Positions 25,310-34,611 of a stretch of DNA of 64,000 nt are shown piece by piece. The notes beneath the pieces were generated by a model, which saw nothing but the letters and a program-made list of their open reading frames with translations, ran no database searches and was not told where the DNA came from. Positions within the stretch are counted from its first letter, which is position 1, and every line of letters starts with the position of its first letter. This DNA comes from Megasphaera coli (GTDB lineage: Bacteria; Bacillota; Negativicutes; Veillonellales; Megasphaeraceae). Made by a program: the position numbers and the translations under genes. The DNA is taken from the NCBI RefSeq assembly GCF_900095855.1, contig NZ_FMIY01000002.1, forward strand, positions 1,471,697 through 1,535,696. Direction: 5' to 3'.

Positions 25310-26878
25310 ATGCATATTTCAGGGCAATTACTTCCGACAGTGAGACAACTTAACGGCTGGCCGCGGTTTCGCCTGCGCCTTTTTGCGGAAGGCGCCTGCG
25401 TCGGCATATTGTCCGGCTCGGCAGCGGGATTTTTCCGCTGGGCTTTGGAAAAAGGTACTGTAGGACGTGAATATGTATATAGCTTGCTGACACAGGCGAA
25501 CCTTTTGTGGAATTGTCTCTGGTTTTTAGTGCTAGCCCTTGCCGGCTATATTCTTTATAAGTGCGTGTCCTACGAACCCGACGCGGCAGGCAGCGGTATT
25601 CCCCAGGTAAAGGGCGCCATATCCTGTTCTCTCCATATGCGCTGGTTTCGTGTTTTCTGGGTGAAGCTTTTCAGCGGTATCCTGGGCATCGGCCTGGGCC
25701 TTTCACTCGGGCGGGAAGGTCCGTCCATTCAGCTCGGAGCCGTCACGGCACAGGGATTCAGTGAAGCGCTGAAGCGGACGCGCATGGAAGAGCGGTATCT
25801 GATTACGGCCGGCGCCAGCGCCGGGTTGGCTATGGCTTTTAACGCGCCCCTGGCAGGCGTCCTCTTCGCATTGGAAGAACTGCACCGTAATTTCTCCGGT
25901 GTCGTTTTGGCGCCGGCCATGGCGGCAGCTCTGATTGCCACCGTCATTTGCCGGCTTATGTTCGGCGCTCAGTCGGTATTTCAATTCGGCGTATTGTCTG
26001 CTTTTCCCGTGACCTATACATGGCTTGCCGTACTGCTGGGAGTCGTTCTCGGATTTTGCGGGCTTATTTTTAATAAAGGGCTTCTGTTGTCAAGCCGCTT
26101 TTATAGACTGCCTATTTTTACAAAATCCTGGATGCCCGTCGTATTTGCTCTTTTTACGGCAGGTATTTTAGGATATGTGTTTCCGCAGATTCTCGGCGGC
26201 GGCAATGAGTTGATTAACTCTCTGCATACGCTGCCGTTGTCACTTAAACTGTTTGCCGCCTTGCTGGTCGGCAAATTCGTCTTTACTCTTGTCAGTTATG
26301 GTTGCGGTGTACCCGGCGGTTTCTTCCTGCCCATACTGGTCATCGGCGCTTTATTGGGAAGTGTTATCGGCATTTGTCTTATTGACGCGGGACTGGTAGA
26401 AGAACAGTACTTATCCGATATTGTAGTCATTGCCATGGCCGCTTTTTTTACGGCTGCCGTTCATTCACCCATTACGGGAACCGTCCTGATTATGGAAATG
26501 ACCGGATCTTACGAGCATCTTCTCGTCTTGTGCACGGCGGCGCTCATCGCCTTGGTAACGGCAAAACTTTGCGGCGGCAGACCTGTATATGACATGTTGC
26601 TGGAACGATTGCTGCAGAAGGGCCGGGACGGAGCGGCAGATAAAAAGCGCAATATTATTGAACTTACCGTCGGCAGCGGCTGCTTATTGGACGGCAAATC
26701 GACGCGGGAAATCCCCTGGCCCGAACACGTAGCTTTGATTGACGTCAAACGGGGTGATGGGGAAATCATTCCCGATACGAATACAGTGCTGGCCGCGGGA
26801 GATTATATTTATATATTGACCGATGATGCGGCTGCGGCGGAGGCCGTGAGACATATGACAGAAAAAGAAAATGTATAA
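25310..26878 (+). CDS. ClC-type chloride transporter with C-terminal RCK_C/TrkA-C domain
   Basis: The 522-residue protein carries the ClC selectivity motifs GSGIPQVKG (about residue 92), GREGPSIQLG (about 133, with the gating glutamate that marks proton-coupled exchangers) and GVPGGFFLPIL (about 340), spread through a polytopic membrane domain. A C-terminal TrkA-C-like ligand-binding domain (about 445-520, AVGDYIYILTDD-type end) may bind a nucleotide or ion. The start ATG 25310 follows GAGGAGA; a longer frame runs antisense through the M20-like gene and is not used. It probably exchanges chloride (or fluoride/nitrate) for protons, for acid or osmotic stress. Confidence 0.9.
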   Translation: MHISGQLLPTVRQLNGWPRFRLRLFAEGACVGILSGSAAGFFRWALEKGTVGREYVYSLLTQANLLWNCLWFLVLALAGYILYKCVSYEPDAAGSGIPQVKGAISCSLHMRWFRVFWVKLFSGILGIGLGLSLGREGPSIQLGAVTAQGFSEALKRTRMEERYLITAGASAGLAMAFNAPLAGVLFALEELHRNFSGVVLAPAMAAALIATVICRLMFGAQSVFQFGVLSAFPVTYTWLAVLLGVVLGFCGLIFNKGLLLSSRFYRLPIFTKSWMPVVFALFTAGILGYVFPQILGGGNELINSLHTLPLSLKLFAALLVGKFVFTLVSYGCGVPGGFFLPILVIGALLGSVIGICLIDAGLVEEQYLSDIVVIAMAAFFTAAVHSPITGTVLIMEMTGSYEHLLVLCTAALIALVTAKLCGGRPVYDMLLERLLQKGRDGAADKKRNIIELTVGSGCLLDGKSTREIPWPEHVALIDVKRGDGEIIPDTNTVLAAGDYIYILTDDAAAAEAVRHMTEKENV

Positions 26879-27008
26879 TAATAGCAATGCATACAAAGAA
26901 AATAAAAAGATAGCCGCGGAAATTGCGTAATATAGAGACAAGGTATATAAAAATGAGAATAAACAAACGCATAAAACAAGAAAAAACGATGCATAAACCT
27001 GTAAAATT

Positions 27009-27037
27009 TTGACTTGCTATGATTTTTTTGCTATACT
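27009..27037 (+). promoter_or_regulatory. Promoter of the 3D-domain protein gene
   Basis: TTGACT (27009-27014), 17 bp, TATACT (27032-27037). The start codon is about 43 bases downstream. Confidence 0.7.
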
Positions 27038-27079
27038 GACCATGAGCAGAGCTTCACAATCATAATGTGAGGTGGTTTT

Positions 27080-27643
27080 TTGAAGAAGTATATTACTCTT
27101 TTATTTACCCTTTTGTTTACCTTAGCATGTTCGGTCATGGTAATGGCCAATGTATCTTTAGGAATGATAGGCACTCGTGTAGAGAGTGTTCAAAATATGT
27201 TGATCGGCACGGGATATCTGACCGGCGGGGCGGATGGTGTGTTTGGAAGCGGTACACAGTCAGCTGTACAACGGTTCCAAGCAGATCATGGGTTGGCAGC
27301 CGACGGAATCGTCGGCACGCAAACGATGAATGCGTTGTCAACTGCCAGCGGCCAGCCGATACCTGTTGATAATACTATTGTAATGGAAGCTACTGCTTAT
27401 ACTGCCGACGATCCCGGAAATAGCGGTTATACCGCGACAGGACAGCCGTTGGCGTATGGTGTCGTATCGGTTGACCCCGATGTAATTCCCTTGGGAAGTC
27501 AGCTGTATATTGAAGGATACGGCTATGCCGTTGCTGCCGATACAGGCGGCAGCATTGTCGGAAACAGAATTGATTTGGCAATGGATTCTGTTGATGACGC
27601 GTTGAACTTCGGTCGTCGGAACGTAGTTGTTCACGTGTTGTAA
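27080..27643 (+). CDS. Secreted peptidoglycan-binding 3D-domain protein
   Basis: The 187-residue protein starts at TTG 27080, five bases after GAGGTGG. It has a signal peptide (1 to about 23, KKYITLLFTLLFTLACSVMVMA), then a peptidoglycan-binding repeat (about 25-90: GMIGTRVESVQNMLIGTGYL, DGVFGSGTQSAVQRFQADHGL). The C-terminal 3D domain (about 103-187) has the family aspartates in VSVDPDVIPLGSQLYIEGYG, AADTGG and NRIDLAMDS. This architecture is typical of cell-wall lytic proteins that cut glycan strands. It is a monocistronic unit with its own promoter and terminator. Confidence 0.9.
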   Translation: MKKYITLLFTLLFTLACSVMVMANVSLGMIGTRVESVQNMLIGTGYLTGGADGVFGSGTQSAVQRFQADHGLAADGIVGTQTMNALSTASGQPIPVDNTIVMEATAYTADDPGNSGYTATGQPLAYGVVSVDPDVIPLGSQLYIEGYGYAVAADTGGSIVGNRIDLAMDSVDDALNFGRRNVVVHVL

Positions 27644-27650
27644 GAAGAAG

Positions 27651-27677
27651 ACGAGGAGACGAAAGTCGCCTCGTTTT
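27651..27677 (+). terminator. Terminator of the 3D-domain protein gene
   Basis: ACGAGGAGAC pairs with GTCGCCTCGT (one A-G mismatch) over a GAAA loop, followed by TTTTTT, eight bases after the stop codon. Confidence 0.8.
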
Positions 27678-27764
27678 TTGTTTGCAAAGTATGTATTTCC
27701 CTTGTGTTTTGTGGTATCCTAAACAAGGATTTGAAAGTAATTCAGTGCAGGAGGCTCTTTGTAT

Positions 27765-29138
27765 ATGGAAGATGTAACAGCATTAGTCTTAGCTGCCGGT
27801 AAAGGGACGAGAATGAAGTCGGCCTTGCCCAAGGTGTTGCACAAAGTCGGCGGGATTCCCATGATCGGACAGGTTTTGCAGGCCGTGAAAGCGATCGGTA
27901 CGCGACGGGAAGCGGTTGTTGTCGGCTTCGGTGCCGATGCGGTAAAAGAATACCTTGCCGGCAGGGCGGAGTCAATTGTCCAGACGGAGCAGTTGGGTAC
28001 GGGTCATGCGGTTATGCAGGCGGAAAGTCTGTTGGCCGGCGAAAAGGGAACATTGCTGGTTACTTGCGGCGATACGCCTCTTGTGACGACAGAGACCTTT
28101 GCGGCACTTCTTGACTGTCATCGAAAGACCGGTGCTGCAGCCACCGTGTTGACTGCAAAAATGCCGGACCCGACGGGATACGGCAGGGTTATTCGAGATA
28201 CTGCCGGCCGTGTAGCGAAGATCGTAGAACAAAAGGACGGTACGCCTGATGAGTTGGCCGTTAACGAAGTGAATGCTGGCATATACTGTTTTGAACTGCC
28301 ATCCCTTTGGAATTTATTACACCGCCTCGGCAATGATAATCGGCAGGGCGAATATTATTTGACCGACGTCATCGGTATGTTTGTTGCGGAAGGCGCAACG
28401 GTCAGTGCGTTGTCGGCTCCAGATTACAGAGAAACGCTCGGCGTTAATTCGCGTCTTCAGTTGGCGGCAGCTGAAAAAATCTTACGAGAACGCAAACTGG
28501 AAGAGTTGATGACGGCAGGCGTAACGATTATAGATCCGGCCGGCACATATGTAGACACGACCGTATGTATCGGCAGCGATACGGTTCTTTATCCGGGAAC
28601 AATATTGGAAGGCCGTACGGTTATCGGGAAAAACTGTGAAATAGGACCGTATACGCGTCTGACGAATGTACATATAGGTGACGGTAACCGTTTGCAATTT
28701 ACCTGTGCCGATGACTGCGAAATAAAAGATGGCACGCAAGTCGGCCCGTTCGTCCATTTTAGGCCGCAAACAGTCATCGGTGCGGGCGTTAAAGTGGGCA
28801 ATTTTATGGAAGTGAAAAACTCTCATATCGGCGACGGCACCAAACTGCCTCATCTCAGCTATATCGGCGACAGCGATGTAGGCGCAGGCGTAAATATCGG
28901 CTGCGGTGTCATAACGGTCAATTATGACGGCAGGGAGAAACACAGGACCAGGATTGACGACCATGCCTTTGTAGGCTGCAACAGCAATCTCGTTGCGCCT
29001 GTTGAAATCGGCGAATATGCGTATGTCGCCGCCGGTTCGACAGTGACGAAACGGGTGCCGTCCGGGGCCTTGGCCGTCGGTCGAACGAAACAGCGAAATA
29101 TAGAAGATTGGGTAAAAGACGATACATATAAAAAATAA
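27765..29138 (+). CDS. glmU: Bifunctional UDP-GlcNAc pyrophosphorylase / glucosamine-1-phosphate acetyltransferase
   Basis: The 457-residue protein is full-length GlmU. The N-terminal uridylyltransferase has LAAGKGTRMKS (about 9-19) and the QTEQLGTGHAV and TCGDTPL segments. The C-terminal left-handed beta-helix carries hexapeptide repeats (from about residue 250) and the acetyltransferase NYDGREKHRT segment. It makes UDP-GlcNAc for peptidoglycan and lipid A. An ATG at 27765 follows AGGAGG; an in-frame TTG six bases earlier is the alternative start. It leads glmU-prs-pth, the usual Firmicute order. Confidence 0.96.
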   Translation: MEDVTALVLAAGKGTRMKSALPKVLHKVGGIPMIGQVLQAVKAIGTRREAVVVGFGADAVKEYLAGRAESIVQTEQLGTGHAVMQAESLLAGEKGTLLVTCGDTPLVTTETFAALLDCHRKTGAAATVLTAKMPDPTGYGRVIRDTAGRVAKIVEQKDGTPDELAVNEVNAGIYCFELPSLWNLLHRLGNDNRQGEYYLTDVIGMFVAEGATVSALSAPDYRETLGVNSRLQLAAAEKILRERKLEELMTAGVTIIDPAGTYVDTTVCIGSDTVLYPGTILEGRTVIGKNCEIGPYTRLTNVHIGDGNRLQFTCADDCEIKDGTQVGPFVHFRPQTVIGAGVKVGNFMEVKNSHIGDGTKLPHLSYIGDSDVGAGVNIGCGVITVNYDGREKHRTRIDDHAFVGCNSNLVAPVEIGEYAYVAAGSTVTKRVPSGALAVGRTKQRNIEDWVKDDTYKK

Positions 29139-29200
29139 GCATTATAATATGAAGAGTGCGGCAAAGTAATTTACTATATTAACCCGGCAGGAGGGGCATA

Positions 29201-30166
29201 ATGAGCTACGAAGACGGTAAAAAGCTTAAAATTTTTACGGGAAATGCCAACCCGAAGTTGGCAAAAGAAATTGCCGATTATTTGGGATTGGAATTGGGGA
29301 AAGCCTTTGTAGGTAAATTTAATAACGGTGAAGTACAGGTTATGATCGATGAAAGCGTTCGCGGCAAAGACGTTTTTCTCATTCAGCCGACAAGCCAGCC
29401 GGCCAATGATAATTTGATGGAGTTGCTGATTATGGCGGATGCCTTAAAACGTGCTTCGGCCAATCATATTACGGCAGTTGTTCCTTACTACGGCTATGCC
29501 CGCCAAGATCGCAAGACCCGCGGTCGGGAACCGATTACATCCAAACTCGTTGCCGATTTGATGACTACGTCCGGTATTACGCGTGTTGTGACGGTTGACC
29601 TGCATGCCGGCCAAATTCAGGGCTTTTTTGACGTCCCTGTCGATCATTTGGGTTCCGCTTCAATTATTGCGCGGTATATTAATGAAAAAAAGGAAAAGAC
29701 GGATTTAGGCGAAATCGTTGTCGTCTCACCCGACTTGGGGGGCGTTACGCGCGCTCGTGATTTGGCCGATCGGGTCAACGCACCCATTGCGATTATTGAA
29801 AAACGGAGGCCCCGACCGGGTGTTGCGGAAGTGATGAATATTATCGGTGATGTAGACGGGAAAACCTGTATTATCGTTGATGATATTGTCGATACGGCCG
29901 GCTCCCTGTGCGGCGGCGCAAAAGCCCTTAAAGAAAGGGGCGCGTCCAAAATTATTGCGGCCTGTGCTCATGCGGTCCTGACGGATCCGGCAGTAGAACG
30001 TATTCAGAAATCGGATATAGCGGAATTGGTCATTACCAATACCATTCCCTTGCCGGCAGAAAAGGCGATTGACAAGATTAAAGTTCTTTCCGTCGCGCCC
30101 TTGTTGGGTGAAGCGATTATGCGTATATTTCACCAAGTATCGGTGAGCAAGTTGTTTGAGAAGTAA
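29201..30166 (+). CDS. prs: Ribose-phosphate pyrophosphokinase
   Basis: The 321-residue protein is a class I PRPP synthetase: [21 protein letters not shown] near 45, [17 protein letters not shown] near 100 (the catalytic flexible loop), [19 protein letters not shown] near 130, and the PRPP-binding [10 protein letters not shown] near 225. It turns ribose-5-phosphate and ATP into PRPP for purines, pyrimidines, NAD and histidine, linking it to the his operon 4 kb away. GGAGGGG precedes the ATG. pth begins 15 bases downstream. Confidence 0.97.
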   Translation: MSYEDGKKLKIFTGNANPKLAKEIADYLGLELGKAFVGKFNNGEVQVMIDESVRGKDVFLIQPTSQPANDNLMELLIMADALKRASANHITAVVPYYGYARQDRKTRGREPITSKLVADLMTTSGITRVVTVDLHAGQIQGFFDVPVDHLGSASIIARYINEKKEKTDLGEIVVVSPDLGGVTRARDLADRVNAPIAIIEKRRPRPGVAEVMNIIGDVDGKTCIIVDDIVDTAGSLCGGAKALKERGASKIIAACAHAVLTDPAVERIQKSDIAELVITNTIPLPAEKAIDKIKVLSVAPLLGEAIMRIFHQVSVSKLFEK

Positions 30167-30181
30167 GAGGAGTTTTATTTC

Positions 30182-30754
30182 GTGCACATGATTGTCGGTT
30201 TGGGTAATCCCGGACCTGAATATGAGGGCTCAAAACATAATGCGGGATTTTCCGTTGTCGACAAGCTGGCCCGGAAGTGGGAAACGGACTTTCAGAAAAA
30301 ACAAATGGACGCACTTATCGCCACGTCAACCGTTCAGGACGAGACGGTATTGCTCGTAAAACCGCAGACCTATATGAATGAAAGCGGTCGAGCCGTTGGA
30401 CCGCTTATGCGTTGGTATAAAATTGCCGAAGAAGATGTATTTGTCATTTATGATGACATGGATTTACCTGTCGGCAAGCTGCGGATTCGCGAAAACGGCA
30501 GTGACGGCGGTCATAACGGTATAAAGAGCCTTTTTGCCAACGGCTGCCGTAACTTTGTGCGCTTTCGCCTCGGCATAGGCCGGCCTTTGGGGCATGACGA
30601 TGTTATTGCTCACGTACTCACGCCTTTTCCGGAAGATTTGCGTGAGCGCTTTGAAGAAGGTACAGCGTATGCGGCGGAAGCTGTAGAAGGGTGTCTGGAA
30701 CTGGGTATTTCCAAGGGAATGAATAGATTCAATCCGAAGCGGCACGGTTCATAA
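30182..30754 (+). CDS. pth: Peptidyl-tRNA hydrolase
   Basis: The 190-residue protein matches Pth: IVGLGNPGPEYEGSKHNAGF at the start (the catalytic His is residue 19 with this start, close to His20 in E. coli), KPQTYMNESG near 60 and DDMDLPVGKLRIRENGSDGGHNGIKS near 95. It frees tRNA from prematurely released peptides. The GTG at 30182 lies nine bases after GAGGAG and was preferred to an ATG two codons later, which is too far from the site. It follows prs by 15 bases. Confidence 0.95.
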   Translation: MHMIVGLGNPGPEYEGSKHNAGFSVVDKLARKWETDFQKKQMDALIATSTVQDETVLLVKPQTYMNESGRAVGPLMRWYKIAEEDVFVIYDDMDLPVGKLRIRENGSDGGHNGIKSLFANGCRNFVRFRLGIGRPLGHDDVIAHVLTPFPEDLRERFEEGTAYAAEAVEGCLELGISKGMNRFNPKRHGS

Positions 30755-30802
30755 GCCGCGCCGTAACTGTTAGTTGTACAGTATGTGCAGAGGAGCGGTC
30801 TC

Positions 30803-31630
30803 ATGATAGGTATTTATAAAAAAATTTTGGCGATCTTTGCTCTTGTCACCGTCCTTGCGGCCGGAACAGCCGGTGCTTACGTACCGCCTACAAGTGCCGA
30901 ATCGGCGTGCATGATTGAGGTGGATACGGGAAAAATTTTATATCAAGTCAATCCGAATAAGTGGATTCATCCGGCGAGTACGACGAAAATCGTAACCTTT
31001 TTGACGGCTCTGGATAAGGGAAGGGACAAACTGGATGAGCCCATAAAAATATCGGCGGCTGCGGCCAACACGGAGCCGTCCGTATTGGGAATCGCACCGG
31101 GGGATAAGCTGTCACTGCGTGAAGCGATGCGCGGTATGATGGTCGTTTCCGGTAATGATGTGGCCGTTGCCGTTGCTGAAACCTTGGGCGGTTCCGTCGC
31201 GAAGTATGCGGAAATGATGAACGCCGAAGCCGTGAAGATGGGAGCAACACATACTCACTTTGTCAACCCCAACGGCCTGACAGCTGTACGTCATTACTCA
31301 ACGGCCGTCGATATGGCCCGCATGACCGCATACGGCATAAAGCATTATCCCGAATTTCGCTATACCGTAAGTTTACCGACATATATGGTAAAGTATTTGG
31401 ACGGACATACGAAATACGTAGAAACGACAAATAATTTTTTGAAGAGCGGATATAACGGTGCAAACGGCGTAAAAACCGGTTATACCGATGCGGCAGGTGT
31501 CTGCCTTGTCGCATCGGCGACACGCGACGGACATACGTTGGTTGTAGCTCTTTTTAATGACGACAATCGCTGGACAGATGCTCCTGCTATCCTGGATTAC
31601 GGATTCAGACGATTGCAAACGGGAAAATAG
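30803..31630 (+). CDS. D-alanyl-D-alanine carboxypeptidase (S11)
   Basis: The 275-residue protein has an N-terminal signal peptide (about 1-24) and the three active-site motifs of S11 penicillin-binding proteins: HPASTTKI (SxxK, about residue 56), VSGND (SxN, about 115) and GVKTGYT (KTG, about 225). It trims the terminal D-Ala of peptidoglycan stems. It lacks the C-terminal domain and membrane anchor of the larger DacA/DacF proteins, ending soon after the transpeptidase domain (275 residues against about 390), so it is likely soluble in the periplasm. ATG 30803 follows AGAGGAG and closes the glmU-prs-pth unit before a strong terminator. Confidence 0.92.
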   Translation: MIGIYKKILAIFALVTVLAAGTAGAYVPPTSAESACMIEVDTGKILYQVNPNKWIHPASTTKIVTFLTALDKGRDKLDEPIKISAAAANTEPSVLGIAPGDKLSLREAMRGMMVVSGNDVAVAVAETLGGSVAKYAEMMNAEAVKMGATHTHFVNPNGLTAVRHYSTAVDMARMTAYGIKHYPEFRYTVSLPTYMVKYLDGHTKYVETTNNFLKSGYNGANGVKTGYTDAAGVCLVASATRDGHTLVVALFNDDNRWTDAPAILDYGFRRLQTGK

Positions 31631-31644
31631 AAATAATTTGCAAT

Positions 31645-31673
31645 AAAAAACGAGGCATTAGGCCTCGTTTTTT
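31645..31673. terminator. Bidirectional terminator between the carboxypeptidase and rubrerythrin genes
   Basis: AAAAAACGAGGC (31645-31656) pairs with GCCTCGTTTTTT (31662-31673) over five bases. It suits both convergent genes. Confidence 0.88.
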
Positions 31674-31699
31674 ATGTGTCAGTATGATGGAGATTATAC

Positions 31700-32236
31700 T
31701 TAGAAATTTTCCGAGAGAAGTTCGAAGAATGCCTGCGGATGAGCGCAAACAGGACATACTTTCGGAGCTTCGTCGGCTTCTGCGATGAAACCGCAGTTAC
31801 GACAGATCCAGGTGCGCTTTTCAGTACGTTTAAAAGCCGTACCGTTCTTAACGTTTGCCAAGAGAGCGCGATACCGTTCTTCATGGTGTTTTTCGATAGC
31901 GCCGACGCGTTCGAAGAGCTCCGCAATTTTATCGAAGCCTTCTTCACGGGCAACTTTGGCAAACTCCGGATACATTTCCGTGTTTTCATAGTTTTCGCCG
32001 TCTGCAGCATCGTTCAAAGCGCCGTCCAAATCGGGCATACCGCTGTGCAACAGCTTGAACCAGATTTTTGCATGCTCTTTTTCATTGTGCGATGTTTCGT
32101 TGAAGAAGCCGCTAATCTGTTCATAGCCCGCTTTTTTGGCAACACTTGCATAGTATTCGTACTTCGTATGTGCCTGAGATTCACCGGCAAATGCGGCCTG
32201 TAAATTTTGTTCCGTTTTGCTTCCTTTTAAATTCAT
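31700..32236 (-). CDS. rbr: Rubrerythrin
   Basis: The 178-residue protein has the diiron four-helix domain with ligands in [19 protein letters not shown] and NEKEHAKIW on one half and [15 protein letters not shown] on the other. A C-terminal rubredoxin domain follows with CRNCG and CPVC as the Fe(Cys)4 site. It reduces hydrogen peroxide with NAD(P)H-derived electrons in anaerobes. ATG 32236 follows GAGGAGG. It has its own promoter (32286-32313) and shares a terminator with the facing gene, so it forms one unit. Confidence 0.97.
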   Translation of the reverse strand: MNLKGSKTEQNLQAAFAGESQAHTKYEYYASVAKKAGYEQISGFFNETSHNEKEHAKIWFKLLHSGMPDLDGALNDAADGENYENTEMYPEFAKVAREEGFDKIAELFERVGAIEKHHEERYRALLANVKNGTAFKRTEKRTWICRNCGFIAEADEAPKVCPVCAHPQAFFELLSENF

Positions 32237-32285
32237 TATAAGAATCCTCCTCAATAATCAATAATCAATATTTGTTACTGACTAT

Positions 32286-32313
32286 ATTATATAACTTATT
32301 TTTCCTAAGTCAA
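32286..32313 (-). promoter_or_regulatory. Rubrerythrin promoter
   Basis: TTGACT (32308-32313), 16 bp, TATAAT (32286-32291) on the minus strand, about 50 bases before the start codon. Confidence 0.7.
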
Positions 32314-32410
32314 GAAGAATCATTACTTGTTATTTATGAATTATACATAATATTAATATGCTTAAACGCTATATATAGGCTGCTGCGGCCTCATCAATTG
32401 ATGATAACAT

Positions 32411-32459
32411 AAAAAAGGAACTATAAGAGATTTCGGTAAATCTGTCTTATAGCTCCTTC
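32411..32459 (-). terminator. Terminator of the DUF1700 gene
   Basis: On the minus strand AAGGAGCTATAAGA pairs with a facing CTTATAGTTCCTT arm (one G-T pair), with an inner AGATTT/AAATCT stem and a tail of six T. It begins at the stop codon of the gene. Confidence 0.75.
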
Positions 32460-33048
32460 AACGGGGATAGCCATGCTGCCGCTTAACCTTCTTTTTTGTA
32501 TTGGTGCGGCAGATATGGGCAATGTACCTGGCAATACACATGATTAGAAAAATGGCAACTGTTAGAAAGGAGGCCGATTCCGGGCCTAAGGTCGGAACCG
32601 GAAGGAGGCTCAGGTAGTCGGGCAGCTTGTAGAGCAGAGCCGTATACAGGCCGGCTATAAGGAACAATAGAGAAAAAACCTTGCCGATTAAGGTAAAGAC
32701 GATACCGATGAGTATATAAAAGGATCGCTCTATCGGCCCGATATGCCTTTTTTCTCTATTTACATCCGGTTCGGTATGTACGTCATATGGATTTTGCTGC
32801 CGCTTATAGCTTTTTTGCCGATAGGGTGAAATGGCGGGATTTTCTTCAGGAATGACCGGCTTTCCTATGTAGTAGCGATAAATATTTTTCGGTGAGCCCA
32901 ATTGACGGCAAATTTCATCTTCCGACAGGCCTTGGCGCATGCCTTTACGGAAGAGCGTTTCGCAATCCGATAAAATTTCCTGTAAATCATCTTTGTTACT
33001 GTGCCGAAAATAGTAACGTAACAGATCCATAAACTCCGTTTTTCTCAC
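32458..33048 (-). CDS. DUF1700-like membrane protein
   Basis: The 196-residue protein starts with the short helix-rich HAAS/DUF1700 module (about 1-60: FMDLLRYYFRHSNKDDLQEILSDCE, then EDEICRQLGSPKNI), a linker, and two membrane helices in the C-terminal half (about 108-135 and 155-175). Such proteins often accompany PadR-type regulators, but here the partner is the 93-residue membrane protein upstream. Its start overlaps that gene by four bases, so the two are coupled. Its role is unknown; a complex of the two membrane proteins is a reasonable guess. Confidence 0.72.
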   Translation of the reverse strand: MRKTEFMDLLRYYFRHSNKDDLQEILSDCETLFRKGMRQGLSEDEICRQLGSPKNIYRYYIGKPVIPEENPAISPYRQKSYKRQQNPYDVHTEPDVNREKRHIGPIERSFYILIGIVFTLIGKVFSLLFLIAGLYTALLYKLPDYLSLLPVPTLGPESASFLTVAIFLIMCIARYIAHICRTNTKKKVKRQHGYPR

Positions 33049-33326
33049 ATTTTTACCTTCTGTCGTTGTAAAGTTTCCAATCGTTCCTGTAATTGAGCGC
33101 CCTTATTCCATGAAACTGCGCCGAGGATCATGATGATCACGAGGAGCGGCACGGCAAAGGGGCGAACGGGCTGCGGTAAAAAATCCAAAGCTGCAAGCGG
33201 TTCGGCATTAATAAGGATAAAATAAGCGATTCGAAAGAGTGCGGCCACAGTCAGGAGGAGAGCCGTAAATCCGCACATATATAACAATATATAGAGGCGA
33301 CGCCATGTCGCTGGTGATTGAAACAT
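33045..33326 (-). CDS. Small membrane protein of unknown function
   Basis: I do not recognise the 93-residue protein. It has two strong membrane helices (about 10-32 and 52-70), then a polar helix ending KVKM that could form a coiled coil (GAQLQERLETLQRQ). ATG 33326 has AAAGGAG nine bases upstream; a longer frame exists but has no ribosome site. It overlaps the DUF1700 gene by four bases and is probably its partner. It is divergent from the MscS gene with 124 bases between their starts. Confidence 0.65.
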   Translation of the reverse strand: MFQSPATWRRLYILLYMCGFTALLLTVAALFRIAYFILINAEPLAALDFLPQPVRPFAVPLLVIIMILGAVSWNKGAQLQERLETLQRQKVKM

Positions 33327-33450
33327 AAAGAGAACTCCTTTATAATAAATTGAAATTGATTTTATATTAGCACAAAATAAAATCTTCGGCCAACCGATAC
33401 CGACAGAATACACATTATGTATGAATGATAGGGGAAAGGCGGTGAACGTA

Positions 33451-34290
33451 ATGCTGACGACAATAAATTTGCAGGATATAGTGCGAAATTACGGGGAAAT
33501 ACTTGTAGTTAAGGGTATTCGCATAGCTCTCATATTTGTGTGCGCTTTTCTTGCATATAAAGCTGTTGAATTTATCTTGGGGCGACTGGTTGGCTTTCCC
33601 GTTAACCGCATGAGTGACGCCGGGCGGCAGAGAGGAATGACGCTTCTGTCCATTACGCAACATATCCTTTTCAGTATTTTTTGTTTTTTTGTCCTCATAG
33701 CGGTACTGAAAGAATTGGCTATTGATACGACCTCCCTTCTTGCAGGCATAAGTATTATCGGACTGTCTATCGGTGTCGGCGCACAGAGTCTTGTCAAGGA
33801 TTTCACGGCAGGCTTTTTTATTCTTGTAGAAAACCAATATGCCTTAGGCGATATTGTGAAAGTTAAAGGTATTACGGGGAGAGTAACGGAACTTACCTTG
33901 CGCACGACAAAAATTGAGTCGGCCGACCATGTTGTGAACATCATACCTAACGGCCTTATCGATACGGTAACGAACTATACGAGAGGCGTTTATTCCGGCG
34001 CCGTACGCATTGCCGTTGCACAGGACTTTGGCCCCGATATAATCATCCCCGTATTGGAAGAGGCCTTAAAAGCTGTTTCAAAAATTCCGGCTTTGAAGAA
34101 CGGTGCGGTTGTCGGCGGGCTTTCAGGGATGGAAGGAGACGCGTATATATATGACGTAATATTGCCGTCGGACTGGTCGGATTCATACTCGCTCTGTACG
34201 GCTTATCGCTGTGAAGTGGCTAAGCGGTTCAGAGAAAAAGGCATTGTTCTGCGGAGTTTACGTATAGACAATGTTACAACCGGGAAATAA
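33451..34290 (+). CDS. MscS-family mechanosensitive channel
   Basis: The 279-residue protein has three membrane helices, with the pore-lining TM3 region ISIIGLSIGVGAQSLVKDFTAGFFILVENQYALGD (Gly/Ala pattern and the QSLVKDF hinge), then the MscS beta domain IVKVKGITGRVTELTLRTTKI and an alpha/beta C-terminal domain. It releases solutes on hypo-osmotic shock. The ATG at 33451 was chosen because AAGGCGGTGA lies just ahead of it; earlier in-frame ATG and GTG codons have weaker sites. The DUF951 gene follows 32 bases on. Confidence 0.9.
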   Translation: MLTTINLQDIVRNYGEILVVKGIRIALIFVCAFLAYKAVEFILGRLVGFPVNRMSDAGRQRGMTLLSITQHILFSIFCFFVLIAVLKELAIDTTSLLAGISIIGLSIGVGAQSLVKDFTAGFFILVENQYALGDIVKVKGITGRVTELTLRTTKIESADHVVNIIPNGLIDTVTNYTRGVYSGAVRIAVAQDFGPDIIIPVLEEALKAVSKIPALKNGAVVGGLSGMEGDAYIYDVILPSDWSDSYSLCTAYRCEVAKRFREKGIVLRSLRIDNVTTGK

Positions 34291-34322
34291 CACAATGATT
34301 TTCTGGAATAAAGGGGCTTGCT

Positions 34323-34535
34323 ATGAGCGATTTTGTACGTTACCGCGTCGGTGATGTCGTGCAGTTAAAAAAGGTTCATCCTTGCGGTATGAATGAATGG
34401 GAAATAATGCGTATCGGTATTGATTTTATCATTATATGCCGTGGCTGCGGTCATCGCGTAATGATACCGCGGCAAAAGTTTGAAAAAGCGGTTAAAAAAA
34501 TTTTGCGATCGGCCGAAGCGGAGACGGAATTATAA
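34323..34535 (+). CDS. DUF951 family small protein
   Basis: The 70-residue protein matches the DUF951 family: YRVGDVVQLKKVHPCG, then NEWEIMRIGIDFIIICRGCGHRVMIPR, with a Cys-Gly-Cys-like CRGCGH element that may bind metal or nucleic acid. The function is unknown. In Firmicutes it commonly follows an MscS gene, as here (32 bases), so cotranscription is expected. A terminator lies right after it. Confidence 0.85.
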   Translation: MSDFVRYRVGDVVQLKKVHPCGMNEWEIMRIGIDFIIICRGCGHRVMIPRQKFEKAVKKILRSAEAETEL

Positions 34536-34555
34536 TTTCTCTGAATAAACTGTAG

Positions 34556-34590
34556 AACCCGAAAAAAATCAGTTGTTTTTTTCGGGTTTT
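34556..34590 (+). terminator. Terminator of the mscS-DUF951 unit
   Basis: AACCCGAAAAAAA (34556-34568) pairs with TTTTTTTCGGGTT (34576-34588) over seven bases, 21 bases past the DUF951 stop. It lies just before the his leader. Confidence 0.8.
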
Positions 34591-34611
34591 ATGATATGAT
34601 AAATACAATAT

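Noticed and set aside
32391-32404. 14-base palindrome TCATCAATTGATGA behind the rubrerythrin promoter
   Set aside because: It lies about 80 bases behind the promoter with no second copy noticed; too little support for an operator call.
33415-33837. 140-codon frame opposite the MscS gene
   Set aside because: Antisense to a recognisable MscS protein and without any known motif.
34573-34600. his promoter TTGTTT-16-TATGAT
   Set aside because: The -35 lies inside the loop and T arm of the DUF951 terminator and matches poorly, so I give only the dyad as a feature.
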